Source: JAFMKE01 sp047621945
GTDB taxonomy: Bacteria; Bacteroidota; Bacteroidia; Chitinophagales; UBA8649
Assembly (NCBI GenBank): GCA_047621945.1
Contig: JBLHMK010000037.1
Location: 1-18,410 of the forward strand
Direction: 5' to 3'
DNA: 18,410 nucleotides
Shown here piece after piece: positions 1 to 6,331 of this stretch. How positions within the stretch are numbered: position 1 is the stretch's first letter; each line of letters starts with the position of its first letter. The notes under the pieces are model-generated. The model was not told the DNA's origin and did not search any database. It saw only the letters and a program-made list of their open reading frames with translations. Made by a program: the position numbers and the translations under genes.

Positions 1-1
1 T

Positions 2-430
2 GCAAAGGACTTCAAACTAATAGCTGGGGATTTGTCGACTAAGACATTGAACGATTTTAAAGGAAAGAACCTAGTGCTTAATATTTTCCCTAGTATAGAT
101 ACAGGAACATGTGCGGAATCAGTTCGTAACTTTAACAAATCAGCAGGTAATCTTGACAATACGAGTGTTCTTTGTATTTCTAGAGATTTACCATTTGCTC
201 AAAGTCGATTTTGTGGAGCAGAAGGCATTGAAAATGTATTCATGCTATCCGATTTTAATACGGGTCAGTTTGGGAAAGACTATGGTTTAGAGATCTTAGA
301 TGGACCATTGGCAGGTTTGCATTCAAGATGCATAGTTGTTATTGACACAGAAGGTAAGCTTATCTATACCGAGCAAATACCGGAGATTGTAGAAGAACCA
401 AACTATGATTTAGCTTTGGCAAGTTTATAA
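2..430 (+). CDS. tpx: Thiol peroxidase Tpx, 5' end missing
   Basis: Atypical 2-Cys peroxiredoxin that reduces hydrogen and alkyl peroxides using thioredoxin. The reading frame is open from the first bases of the window, so the gene begins upstream; a TTG at 32 is internal, not the start. 142 residues are visible and about 24 N-terminal residues are missing, judged by alignment from memory to the E. coli protein (about 168 aa). The peroxidatic cysteine is in SIDTGTC (37th visible residue) and the resolving cysteine is in QSRFCGAEG (71st). Their spacing of 34 matches Cys61/Cys95 of E. coli Tpx. The thioredoxin-fold strands VLNIFPS and CIVVIDTEG are present. The protein looks intact at its C terminus. 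A strong hairpin follows 12 bases after the stop. Family assignment is very secure. Confidence 0.96.
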   Translation, partial: AKDFKLIAGDLSTKTLNDFKGKNLVLNIFPSIDTGTCAESVRNFNKSAGNLDNTSVLCISRDLPFAQSRFCGAEGIENVFMLSDFNTGQFGKDYGLEILDGPLAGLHSRCIVVIDTEGKLIYTEQIPEIVEEPNYDLALASL

Positions 431-442
431 ATTAAATTTTAA

Positions 443-471
443 GATGGCGCAAGCCTTTAGCTTGTGCCATC
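443..471 (+). terminator. Terminator-like hairpin after tpx
   Basis: A 12-bp stem (443-454 with 460-471, one G-T wobble) closes a 5-base loop. It lies just after the tpx stop codon. The run after the stem is only moderately T-rich (TACTTCATTTG), so it may act as a weak terminator or an mRNA 3'-end stabiliser. Confidence 0.6.
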
Positions 472-571
472 TACTTCATTTGCGTATGTGATTCTAATTA
501 CGTTTGTTCTAGAATAATATGTTTATATTGTTTTAGTGCAGTATTTATGTAATTTGCTTAAACGGTAGAAT

Positions 572-850
572 ATGTCAAGTGCAGTTCAGGATTTTTGGGA
601 TAAGAAAGCTAAGGGATATGACTATAGCGAGAGGCAGTTTGATGAAGTCTTTAAAGAAATATTATCGCTAACAAAAAGTCATCTTACAATTGCGAGTAAA
701 GTCCTTGATTTTGCTTGTGCAACTGGAACGAAAACGATATAGCTAGTGGGTTTAGTCAAACAAATTCATAAAATGGAATACATTGGCTATTATGAACTAG
801 ACGCTGACGAAAACGGAACTTGTTTTGATGATTGGCTGATTCTAGAATAG
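572..850 (+). pseudogene. Class I SAM-dependent methyltransferase remnant
   Basis: From ATG 572 the frame reads into a typical methyltransferase N terminus: an FWDKKAKGYD start, then VLDFACATGTKTI, which is the glycine-rich SAM-binding motif I. A TAG at 740-742 interrupts at the position where relatives usually have an acidic residue. Past the stop the same frame continues as LVGLVKQIH, as expected for the family, then turns into sequence I cannot align (MEYIGYYELDADENG) and ends at TAG 848-850. Intact relatives are about 200 aa or more, so most of the C-terminal half is gone. This is a nonsense-plus-deletion pseudogene. The segment after position 775 or so may be the tail of a different gene joined by a deletion. 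Confidence 0.72.
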
Positions 851-867
851 CTATCTTCAGTTGATAA

Positions 868-1409
868 TTGAAGGATTTCATTTCACACATCAAATTATAC
901 AAAGAACTTGAAGATTCACTAGCATATAGTACTAGTGAGCAAAGAAATAAATGGGCGACTCAGATAATTGAGAATGGACAAGATCTTAAAGACCTTTCTA
1001 ATCTGCTATTTTGTGACAAGAAAATTGCTTCTCGTTTCTTATGCTTGTTGTCCGATATAGGAGCGCTGGATCCAAATACCCTATTTGTTGTTTTGCCATA
1101 TTTGCTAAAGCTTAGCGAAGAAGTTAAACAGGTAAACTTAATCCAATCCTTCGCCTCATATTGGCTCATTACTGGCGTACCTGAAGAAAAGGAAGCTCAA
1201 GCTATTGACTTTGTTGTTTCAATGGTTGTTATCTAAGGAAACGAATGTAAGCAACAAAGATCGCTCACTTAAAGTCTTGTTTAAGCTCACACAGAAATAT
1301 CCAGAATTAAAAATTGAATTGAAGTTGAGTTTTGATGGATCAAAAAGATAAACACACCAAAGACTTTAAAAAGAAATTGATGAAGGTGTTGTTGAAACTT
1401 GATGAATAA
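868..1409 (+). pseudogene. Frameshifted HEAT-like helical repeat protein
   Basis: The open segment 868-1236 encodes an all-helical protein (YKELEDSLAYST, LLFCDKKIASRFLCLLSDIG, LPYLLKLSEEVKQV), reminiscent of small Bacteroidota HEAT-repeat proteins. It begins with AAGGATTTCATT right after a stop codon, so an ancestral ATG may have become AAG; the TTG at 868 is a doubtful start. Near 1205 the coding potential moves to another frame (LLFQWLLSKETNVSNKD... up to TAA 1349-1351). Near 1335 it moves again (MDQKDKHTKDFKKKLMKVL... up to TAA 1407-1409), a basic helical tail that fits the end of such proteins. Two frameshifts and a lost start make this a decayed gene of about 180 codons. The original function is unknown. 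It lies directly after the methyltransferase remnant. Confidence 0.68.
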
Positions 1410-1463
1410 AACCGATTATAAGTAATGCTAACTCATATTGACTGTAGCCAAATAAAAGTTCAG

Positions 1464-1471
1464 TATATTTG
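1464..1471 (+). promoter_or_regulatory. Candidate Bacteroidota -7 box (TATATTTG)
   Basis: TATATTTG matches the Bacteroidota -7 consensus TAnnTTTG exactly. A TTG at 1438-1440 could serve as the -33 element, though the 23-base spacing is slightly long. It would drive the T9SS cargo gene with a leader of roughly 65 bases. Confidence 0.35.
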
Positions 1472-1543
1472 ATAATACTTAATTTTATTAGTAAAACATT
1501 TCCCAAGCATTCGAGTAATTAAAGAAAAATTAAATATTCAACT

Positions 1544-2704
1544 ATGAGTAAATTCTACATCCTATTAGCTCTTAGCTTACTTTCATTACCCATGTATGCG
1601 CAATGGGGGAATATCAGTCCAGCCACTGGACAGGTCATGGATATGATGTTTTTAAATGAAGACACTGGTTTTGTTGCCATATCAAATTGGAACGCAAATA
1701 CAGGAGATGTTTATCGAACCACTGATAAAGGCGATAATTGGACGAAGATATTTACCATGACTGGAAGTTTAAAATCGGTTTATTTTCTAAGTTATAATGA
1801 AGGTTACATTGCTACGGGCACCGATGATATCTGTCAACGTACAATGGATGGAGGGGCAAGTTGGGTACCTTTTAATTCCATCATGTTCAATTATGGTAAG
1901 CTTAGATTCAGAGATGCAACATATGGTTTTGGTTTAAACGGAGGAAGTGCTGATGTAAGTTATACACGAGATGGAGGAAGTACTTGGGCAAGTTATCCCA
2001 TAGGAAGATTTGCAGAAGGTATTGATGACTATTCAAGTCCGAATTCTAATGCAGCATTTGTAATGACTTGGAACGGAATAGTATATAAATCAACTAACGA
2101 TACCAGTTGGACTTACCAAAGTCAATTGCCGGGAGCGAAGGGAATCGACTTTATTGACGAGAACATTGGCTACCTGATTACACAAGGACAACTCTATGAA
2201 ACTAGTGATGGCGGAGTGAACTGGAATTCAATCAGCACAAATGGAGGATATGATATTGCCTACGCTGGGAATACCTTGTATCTCGTTGACGGATCCGCTA
2301 GTATTCGAAAGTCTACAGATGGCGGACTTAGCTTTAGCCAAATGACAGGAACAAATAACAACATTGAGGACGTGCAGATAATTGGGAATGAAGCCTACGC
2401 TTTTGGACCAGTTTACCGTTTAGGAGCATCAACAGGACCTGTAGGAGTGAATGATCTTTCAAATGCAATTCCTGCAATAGCACTTTATCCAAATCCTGCC
2501 AAAGGCAATTTCTCAATAGATTTAGGAGAGCAATATGAAAATATAAATGTTCAAATCACAGACCTTACTGGAAGAGAAGTAGCCTCTTATAGCTTTTCAC
2601 AAAGCGAACAAATTGATCTTGAAATCGATGAAGCTCCAGGAGTTTATTTAGTTATCGTTAATGCTGGAGATAAGCAATCAGTAGTTCGTTTTGTATATGA
2701 GTAG
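1544..2704 (+). CDS. T9SS-secreted Asp-box beta-propeller protein
   Basis: A secreted or surface protein of 386 aa. Residues 1-19 form a signal peptide (hydrophobic core, cleavage after MYA before QWG). Residues about 25-290 contain Ycf48/BNR-like propeller blades, each with a strand-turn ending in an Asp-box: TTDKGDNW, TMDGGASW, TRDGGSTW, a degenerate one (STNDTSW), TSDGGVNW and STDGGLSF. Residues about 313-386 are a type A C-terminal sorting domain (LYPNPAKGNFSI, ITDLTGREV, PGVYLV), which directs export by the type IX secretion system and usually surface attachment. The enzymatic or binding role is not evident; propellers of this type in Bacteroidota are mostly uncharacterised. The start is supported by the signal peptide; no Shine-Dalgarno is present, as is normal in this phylum. 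It stands alone, with pseudogenes upstream and an SDR gene downstream. Confidence 0.93.
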   Translation: MSKFYILLALSLLSLPMYAQWGNISPATGQVMDMMFLNEDTGFVAISNWNANTGDVYRTTDKGDNWTKIFTMTGSLKSVYFLSYNEGYIATGTDDICQRTMDGGASWVPFNSIMFNYGKLRFRDATYGFGLNGGSADVSYTRDGGSTWASYPIGRFAEGIDDYSSPNSNAAFVMTWNGIVYKSTNDTSWTYQSQLPGAKGIDFIDENIGYLITQGQLYETSDGGVNWNSISTNGGYDIAYAGNTLYLVDGSASIRKSTDGGLSFSQMTGTNNNIEDVQIIGNEAYAFGPVYRLGASTGPVGVNDLSNAIPAIALYPNPAKGNFSIDLGEQYENINVQITDLTGREVASYSFSQSEQIDLEIDEAPGVYLVIVNAGDKQSVVRFVYE

Positions 2705-2763
2705 TGTGAAAGCCTTATTGATGGCATCTGCGAAAAGATTAAATCATCGTAATTTATACCAAG

Positions 2764-2771
2764 TAGATTTG
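2764..2771 (+). promoter_or_regulatory. Candidate -7 box (TAGATTTG) for the SDR gene
   Basis: TAGATTTG fits the TAnnTTTG consensus and sits 50 bases before the SDR start. No convincing -33 TTTG is seen at the expected distance, so support is weak. Confidence 0.28.
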
Positions 2772-2820
2772 TGCTACTATCAAAACAAAAGAATTAGATT
2801 CATTAGATTACAAAGATATT

Positions 2821-3720
2821 ATGAAAAAAATTAAATGGAACACCACGAATATAGCTGATCAGAGCAACAGAGTGATGATTGTTACCGGCGCAACTAGTGG
2901 CCTAGGGAAAGAAGCTACAAAAATACTCGCAGCTAAGCATGCAAGGGTAATTATGGCGGTTAGAAACACTGAAAAAGGAGAAGCAGTAGCTGCTGAATTC
3001 AAAAAGGCTAATCCTGATGCCAAGATAGATGTCCGTCAATTGGACTTAGGAAGTTTGACTTCTGTTCAATCATTCGCAGATGGCATGAACGCTTCTTATG
3101 ATCGTCTAGATGTACTAATTAATAATGCAGGAGTAATGGCTTGCCCTTTTTCAAAAACTGAAGACAAGTTTGAAATTCAAATGGGAACAAACCACTTTGG
3201 ACATTTTGCCTTGACAGGTTTATTAATGCCTTTATTGAAGAAGACTAAGGGCTCTCGTATTGTAGCTACTTCTAGTATTGCTCATAAACAAGGCAATATT
3301 AATTTTGATGATATCAACTGGGAAAAAAGAAATTATGTAACAAATAGGGCATACAGCGACAGTAAACTTGCCAATTTGTATTTCACCTACGAGTTAGTAA
3401 GAAAACTCAAAGATGACCCCAATGCTCCTATAGTAACTGCAGCTCATCCTGGATGGACTAGTACGGACTTGCAAAGACATTCATTGTTGTTCAGAGTATT
3501 GAATCCTATCTTTTCACAAGGCGTTGCTGATGGAGTATTACCTACACTTAGAGCTGCGATTGATGACCAAGCTAAGCCAGGTGATTATTATGGTCCTTCA
3601 GGATTTATGGAAGCTACAGGTTCTCCTGTAATTGTGAAAGGAAATAAAATGGCGCATAATGAAACGAATGCAAAACGACTTTGGGACTTATCTGAAGAAA
3701 TGACTGACGTCAAATTCTAA
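2821..3720 (+). CDS. Short-chain dehydrogenase/reductase
   Basis: NAD(P)-dependent oxidoreductase of the classical SDR superfamily, cytosolic, 299 aa. The Rossmann dinucleotide motif TGATSGLG is at residues 22-29, the structural NNAG at 101-104, the tetrad Asn in GTNHFGHF (N124), the catalytic Ser in ATSSIAH (about 151-152) and the YxxxK motif YSDSK at Y178/K182. Arg48 (AVRN) after the second strand suggests NADP(H) preference. Overall pattern and length resemble the retinol-dehydrogenase/WWOX-like group common in bacterial genomes; the substrate cannot be read from sequence. The ATG at 2821 gives a normal N terminus. The next gene is a broken AraC-type regulator on the same strand only 22 bases later. 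SDR and AraC genes are often paired in Bacteroidota, so this enzyme may have lost its local regulator. Confidence 0.93.
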   Translation: MKKIKWNTTNIADQSNRVMIVTGATSGLGKEATKILAAKHARVIMAVRNTEKGEAVAAEFKKANPDAKIDVRQLDLGSLTSVQSFADGMNASYDRLDVLINNAGVMACPFSKTEDKFEIQMGTNHFGHFALTGLLMPLLKKTKGSRIVATSSIAHKQGNINFDDINWEKRNYVTNRAYSDSKLANLYFTYELVRKLKDDPNAPIVTAAHPGWTSTDLQRHSLLFRVLNPIFSQGVADGVLPTLRAAIDDQAKPGDYYGPSGFMEATGSPVIVKGNKMAHNETNAKRLWDLSEEMTDVKF

Positions 3721-3742
3721 AGAACACTAAACGAATAGCAAC

Positions 3743-4289
3743 ATGCCTGATTTTTATCACATCGAAAGTATTGCAGATGTTCACCGTTTGTTTGAATTAG
3801 ACAAACCTTTACATCCATTGATTACAGTTATTTAGGAATGGCCAACGATTGATTTTGATTTCAGTAAAGTCAAACTGACAAGTGATTTGTACTTACTTGG
3901 CATGAAAGGGAATGAAAGAGGGACATTTAAGTATGGGCGAAATTCTTATGATTACGAGGAAGGGACTTTAGTATTTATGTCGCCTCAGCAAGTAGCTAGT
4001 TTTAGTGTTGATGATTCATAAATGGATGGCAATGGATGGAGTATTTTGTTTCACCCAGATTTAATTCGGAAATCTACCTTAGGTAAAACCATTAAATATT
4101 ATTCTTTTTTCGATTATGGATTGAATCAAGCCTTACATGTTTCCGATAAGGAAAAGCTCATTACTTAATAGCACCTCCTCTGTGAGTGAAATTGATTTTG
4201 AATTAGGATATGACTATTCGCAGCATTTCAGTAAGTTATTTAAAGCCAAAGCAAGGGTGAATCCTTCCGTTTACAGGAATATGAATTGA
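3743..4289 (+). pseudogene. AraC-family transcriptional regulator, disrupted
   Basis: ATG 3743 opens MPDFYHIESIADVHRLF, a typical N terminus of AraC-type regulators that accompany oxidoreductases. The frame is broken by TAG 3833-3835 and by TAA 4019-4021, but readable sensor-domain sequence continues between and after them (GWSILFHPDLIRKSTLG, YSFFDYGLNQALHVSDKEK). After TAA/TAG at about 4166-4171 the frame changes. A piece of the DNA-binding domain follows (SSVSEIDFELGYDYSQHFSKL, then FKAKARVNPSVYRN), ending at TGA 4287-4289. This is the second helix-turn-helix and tail of the family. The region of about 70-75 residues that should hold the first helix-turn-helix is missing. Two nonsense codons plus an internal deletion and frame change make it certainly non-functional. 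Confidence 0.88.
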
Positions 4290-4380
4290 ATATTATATCT
4301 AATATTACATTTAAGCGTATGATATACAGTGGTTTAGTTATTATGTGAACTTATTATAGAAACAATTAAGGATTATTCGC

Positions 4381-4389
4381 TATCTTTAC
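4381..4389 (+). promoter_or_regulatory. Possible promoter -7 region of the cold-shock gene
   Basis: TATCTTTAC resembles TAnnTTTG with one mismatch and lies 21 bases before the cold-shock start. No clear -33 element is seen. The 120 bases between the AraC remnant and this gene otherwise show only AT-rich sequence. Confidence 0.25.
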
Positions 4390-4410
4390 ACTTCATTTAA
4401 AATAATTATC

Positions 4411-4602
4411 ATGAGTAACGGTACAGTAAAATTTTTCAATACAACAAAAGGATTCGGATTTATCACACCAGACGACGGAGGTAAAGACGTATTTGTTCAC
4501 CAGAGTGCATTAAGTGATGAGCTTAACGAAGGTGACAAAGTAAGTTTCGACATCGAAGAAGGCGAAAAAGGATTGAACGCAGTAAATGTAAGTGTACAGT
4601 AA
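4411..4602 (+). CDS. Cold-shock domain protein (CspA family)
   Basis: Small single-stranded nucleic-acid-binding OB-fold protein of 63 aa that acts as an RNA chaperone. The RNP1 motif KGFGFI (residues 13-18) and RNP2 VFVH (27-30, followed by QSAL) are both present, and the start MSNGTVKFFN is characteristic of the family. Length is within the usual 63-70 aa range. It is monocistronic: a strong terminator follows 25 bases after the stop, and the next gene upstream is a pseudogene. The sequence alone does not show whether it is cold-induced or constitutive. No long structured 5' leader of the E. coli cspA type is evident. Confidence 0.97.
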   Translation: MSNGTVKFFNTTKGFGFITPDDGGKDVFVHQSALSDELNEGDKVSFDIEEGEKGLNAVNVSVQ

Positions 4603-4626
4603 CCTTTCGTTTTACTATTATATTGG

Positions 4627-4657
4627 AAAAGCCTGTCAATTTTGACAGGCTTTTTTA
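4627..4657 (+). terminator. Rho-independent terminator of the cold-shock gene
   Basis: The inverted repeat AAAAGCCTGTCAA / TTGACAGGCTTTT (4627-4639 and 4642-4654) is followed by more T residues. It is a textbook intrinsic terminator with a GC-containing stem and a T tract. The innermost A-T pairs probably open to form the loop. Confidence 0.92.
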
Positions 4658-4666
4658 TTTAGGACA

Positions 4667-4690
4667 GGAATGAGTCCGGTTTATCATTCC
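4667..4690 (+). promoter_or_regulatory. Inverted repeat upstream of the pseudouridine synthase gene
   Basis: GGAATGA (4667-4673) and TCATTCC (4684-4690) form a perfect 7-bp inverted repeat around a 10-base spacer, ending 17 bases before the rluA-type start. It could be an operator or a leader hairpin; nothing in the window identifies a binding partner. Confidence 0.3.
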
Positions 4691-4707
4691 GTAAAAAAAC
4701 AACACTA

Positions 4708-5394
4708 ATGCCCAATCTCGAAGTTATCCAAGAAAACAATGATTATATAGTCATCAATAAATTGGCTGGATTAATCAGTGAAAAAAACCCTTACGAGAAC
4801 ACTACTGCAGAAGACCAAGTCTTCAATCATTTAGAAGCGAGCAAACCTTATCCGTACATTGGAGTAATCCATCGCTTAGATCGGGTAACGAGTGGCGTCT
4901 TAATCTTTGCCAAGAAGAAAAGCATTTTGGTGCAATTCAATGAACTTTTTAGTCAACGAAAAGTCCAAAAAACATATCTAGCTGTTGTAAAGAAGAAGCC
5001 AGCAGAAGATTCCGCAACACTGAGTAATTTACTTGTTAAGAACAAACAAGACAAAAGAGCTGACATTGTAGAAGAACCATCTAAAGAAGCCAAAACATGC
5101 GAGTTAAGCTATGAAGTCTTAGATGAAAACGAACATGGATATTTACTAGAAGTAAAACCTACCACAGGTAGATTTCATCAAATACGGGCGCAATTAGCCT
5201 ATCATGGACTGTCAGTTATTGGTGATGAAAAATATGGTTCAGAACAAGAATACTTGCCGCTTGCTATATGCTTGCACGCATGGAAAATACGTATTCAAGC
5301 TCCAGGCTCTAAGTCAATGGAAACTTTTGAAGCTCCTTTACCTCAGAATGAGTTTTGGGCATTCAAATCAATTTTAACTAAATTAGATAAATAA
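4708..5394 (+). CDS. RluA-family pseudouridine synthase
   Basis: Converts specific uridines in rRNA or tRNA to pseudouridine. The catalytic motif HRLDRVTSG (residues 55-63) contains the nucleophilic Asp58. Other family blocks are the N-terminal INKLAGL strand (about 16-22), KTYLAVV (about 91-97) and the C-terminal GRFHQIRAQLA (about 155-165). At 228 aa it is a compact member without an N-terminal S4 domain, like RluA itself or the small Bacteroidota paralogues. Which uridine is modified cannot be assigned. The start has an A-rich leader (TAAAAAAACAACACTA) and no Shine-Dalgarno. The gldH-like gene begins 10 bases after the stop, so the two are likely co-transcribed, although no functional link is known. 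Confidence 0.94.
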   Translation: MPNLEVIQENNDYIVINKLAGLISEKNPYENTTAEDQVFNHLEASKPYPYIGVIHRLDRVTSGVLIFAKKKSILVQFNELFSQRKVQKTYLAVVKKKPAEDSATLSNLLVKNKQDKRADIVEEPSKEAKTCELSYEVLDENEHGYLLEVKPTTGRFHQIRAQLAYHGLSVIGDEKYGSEQEYLPLAICLHAWKIRIQAPGSKSMETFEAPLPQNEFWAFKSILTKLDK

Positions 5395-5404
5395 AAATTA
5401 CACC

Positions 5405-5872
5405 ATGAAACAATTAGTAGTAATAATGACAGTAATGATAAGTTTAATCGCCTGCGAACCGGGTAATAGAGTTTTTTCAGAACATCAAGATTTATCGCCT
5501 AAACTGGAATGGTTAAAGCAAGATGTTAAGGAGTTTAAGGTTACCATTGAAGATAATAGTCTTAGCTATAATTTAAGCCTTTCGTTTAGATATATAGTTG
5601 GTTATTCTAGTCAATACGCCAAAGTGAAAGTAACAGAAACTAGTCCAAGTGGTATAGAAAACGTAATGGAATACGATTTAAAAGTTGTGGAAGATAATGG
5701 CGAATACATAGGCGAAATGGGATTTGAAATATGGGATAGTGAGCACCTTGTAGAGTCTAACAAACAATATGAAGAAACAGGAATCTATACTTATGTTATT
5801 GAACATAATATGCCTGAAGATCCAATGACATCAGCTATGGAAATTGGTATTTTGTTGGATAAGTCAGAGTAG
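5405..5872 (+). CDS. gldH: GldH-like gliding motility lipoprotein
   Basis: A lipoprotein of 155 aa. The signal peptide ends in a lipobox LIAC (residues 14-17), with Cys17 the predicted lipidation site. The mature start CEPGNRVFSEHQDL, the YNLSLSFRY strand, the P-x-G-rich turn before MEYDL, the NGEYIGEMG block, the ETGIYTYVIEHNM block and the terminal strand MEIGILLDK follow the GldH pattern, as does the length. In Flavobacterium, GldH is needed for gliding and for the associated T9SS apparatus, although GldH itself is not a core translocon part. The identification is by pattern memory, not alignment, and GldH sequences are very divergent. Located 10 bases after the pseudouridine synthase gene. 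Convergent with the disrupted gene that ends at 5875. Confidence 0.72.
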   Translation: MKQLVVIMTVMISLIACEPGNRVFSEHQDLSPKLEWLKQDVKEFKVTIEDNSLSYNLSLSFRYIVGYSSQYAKVKVTETSPSGIENVMEYDLKVVEDNGEYIGEMGFEIWDSEHLVESNKQYEETGIYTYVIEHNMPEDPMTSAMEIGILLDKSE

Positions 5873-5874
5873 TT

Positions 5875-6263
5875 CTATTCTTCAAAGTCTTTGGAATAAG
5901 CGTTTGGAAGCTTGTTACTATTGATTGTAGAGCTGAAATTGGGCTCTACGCTTGAGCTGTCTGATACTATTTTATTACCTTTTACTATTAGGGTGAATCG
6001 CAAGTATTCTTCTTCTCTTTTTTCACTAGACATCCATCTCATCAAGTATATTCCCGTATCAATTTTCAAATCATCTACTTCTTGTAAAGCAACTTGATAC
6101 ATGGAGATTTTGACCTCATCTTTTCAAATATATTCTTGTAGAAAGTCTCGAGCTCTTTGATACCTTTTCTAGTCTTGTTTGAAAAAGCAGGAACTAAAAC
6201 AGCATCATCAGCATATAATTCCATGACGGCTTTTATGTCATGATGATTAATAGCCGTATGCAA
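5875..6263 (-). pseudogene. Frameshifted NTF2/SnoaL-like small protein
   Basis: The upstream segment (codons from 6263 downward) reads LHTAINHHDIKAVMELYADDA followed by VLVPAFSN and KGIKELETFYKNIFEKM, the start of an NTF2-like (SnoaL/DUF4440) fold. At an A-run on the coding strand (plus-strand T-run 6108-6111) the frame ends shortly after. The fold continues in another frame as ISMYQVALQEVDDLKIDTG and GIYLMRW to the stop at 5875. Adding a single A to that run restores one continuous protein of about 130 aa. No ATG or GTG lies in frame ahead of the TTG at 6263, although the frame stays open towards 6310, so the original start may also be gone. It could be a recent pseudogene or a sequencing indel. 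Confidence 0.68.
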
Positions 6264-6331
6264 TTTGTTTAGAATTAGGGATTGAGGGAGATAGTTTGTT
6301 CGGAAAGAATGTTTAGTTAGATAATCAGTCT

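Noticed and set aside
868..1236. Intact 122-aa protein
   Set aside because: It starts with a doubtful TTG right after a stop, and coding-like sequence continues in two other frames to 1409, so it is the main part of a frameshifted gene.
740..4021. Recoding of TAG/TAA as sense codons to explain interrupted genes
   Set aside because: Intact genes in the window use TAA and TAG as normal stops, and the broken genes also show frameshifts and deletions that recoding cannot explain.
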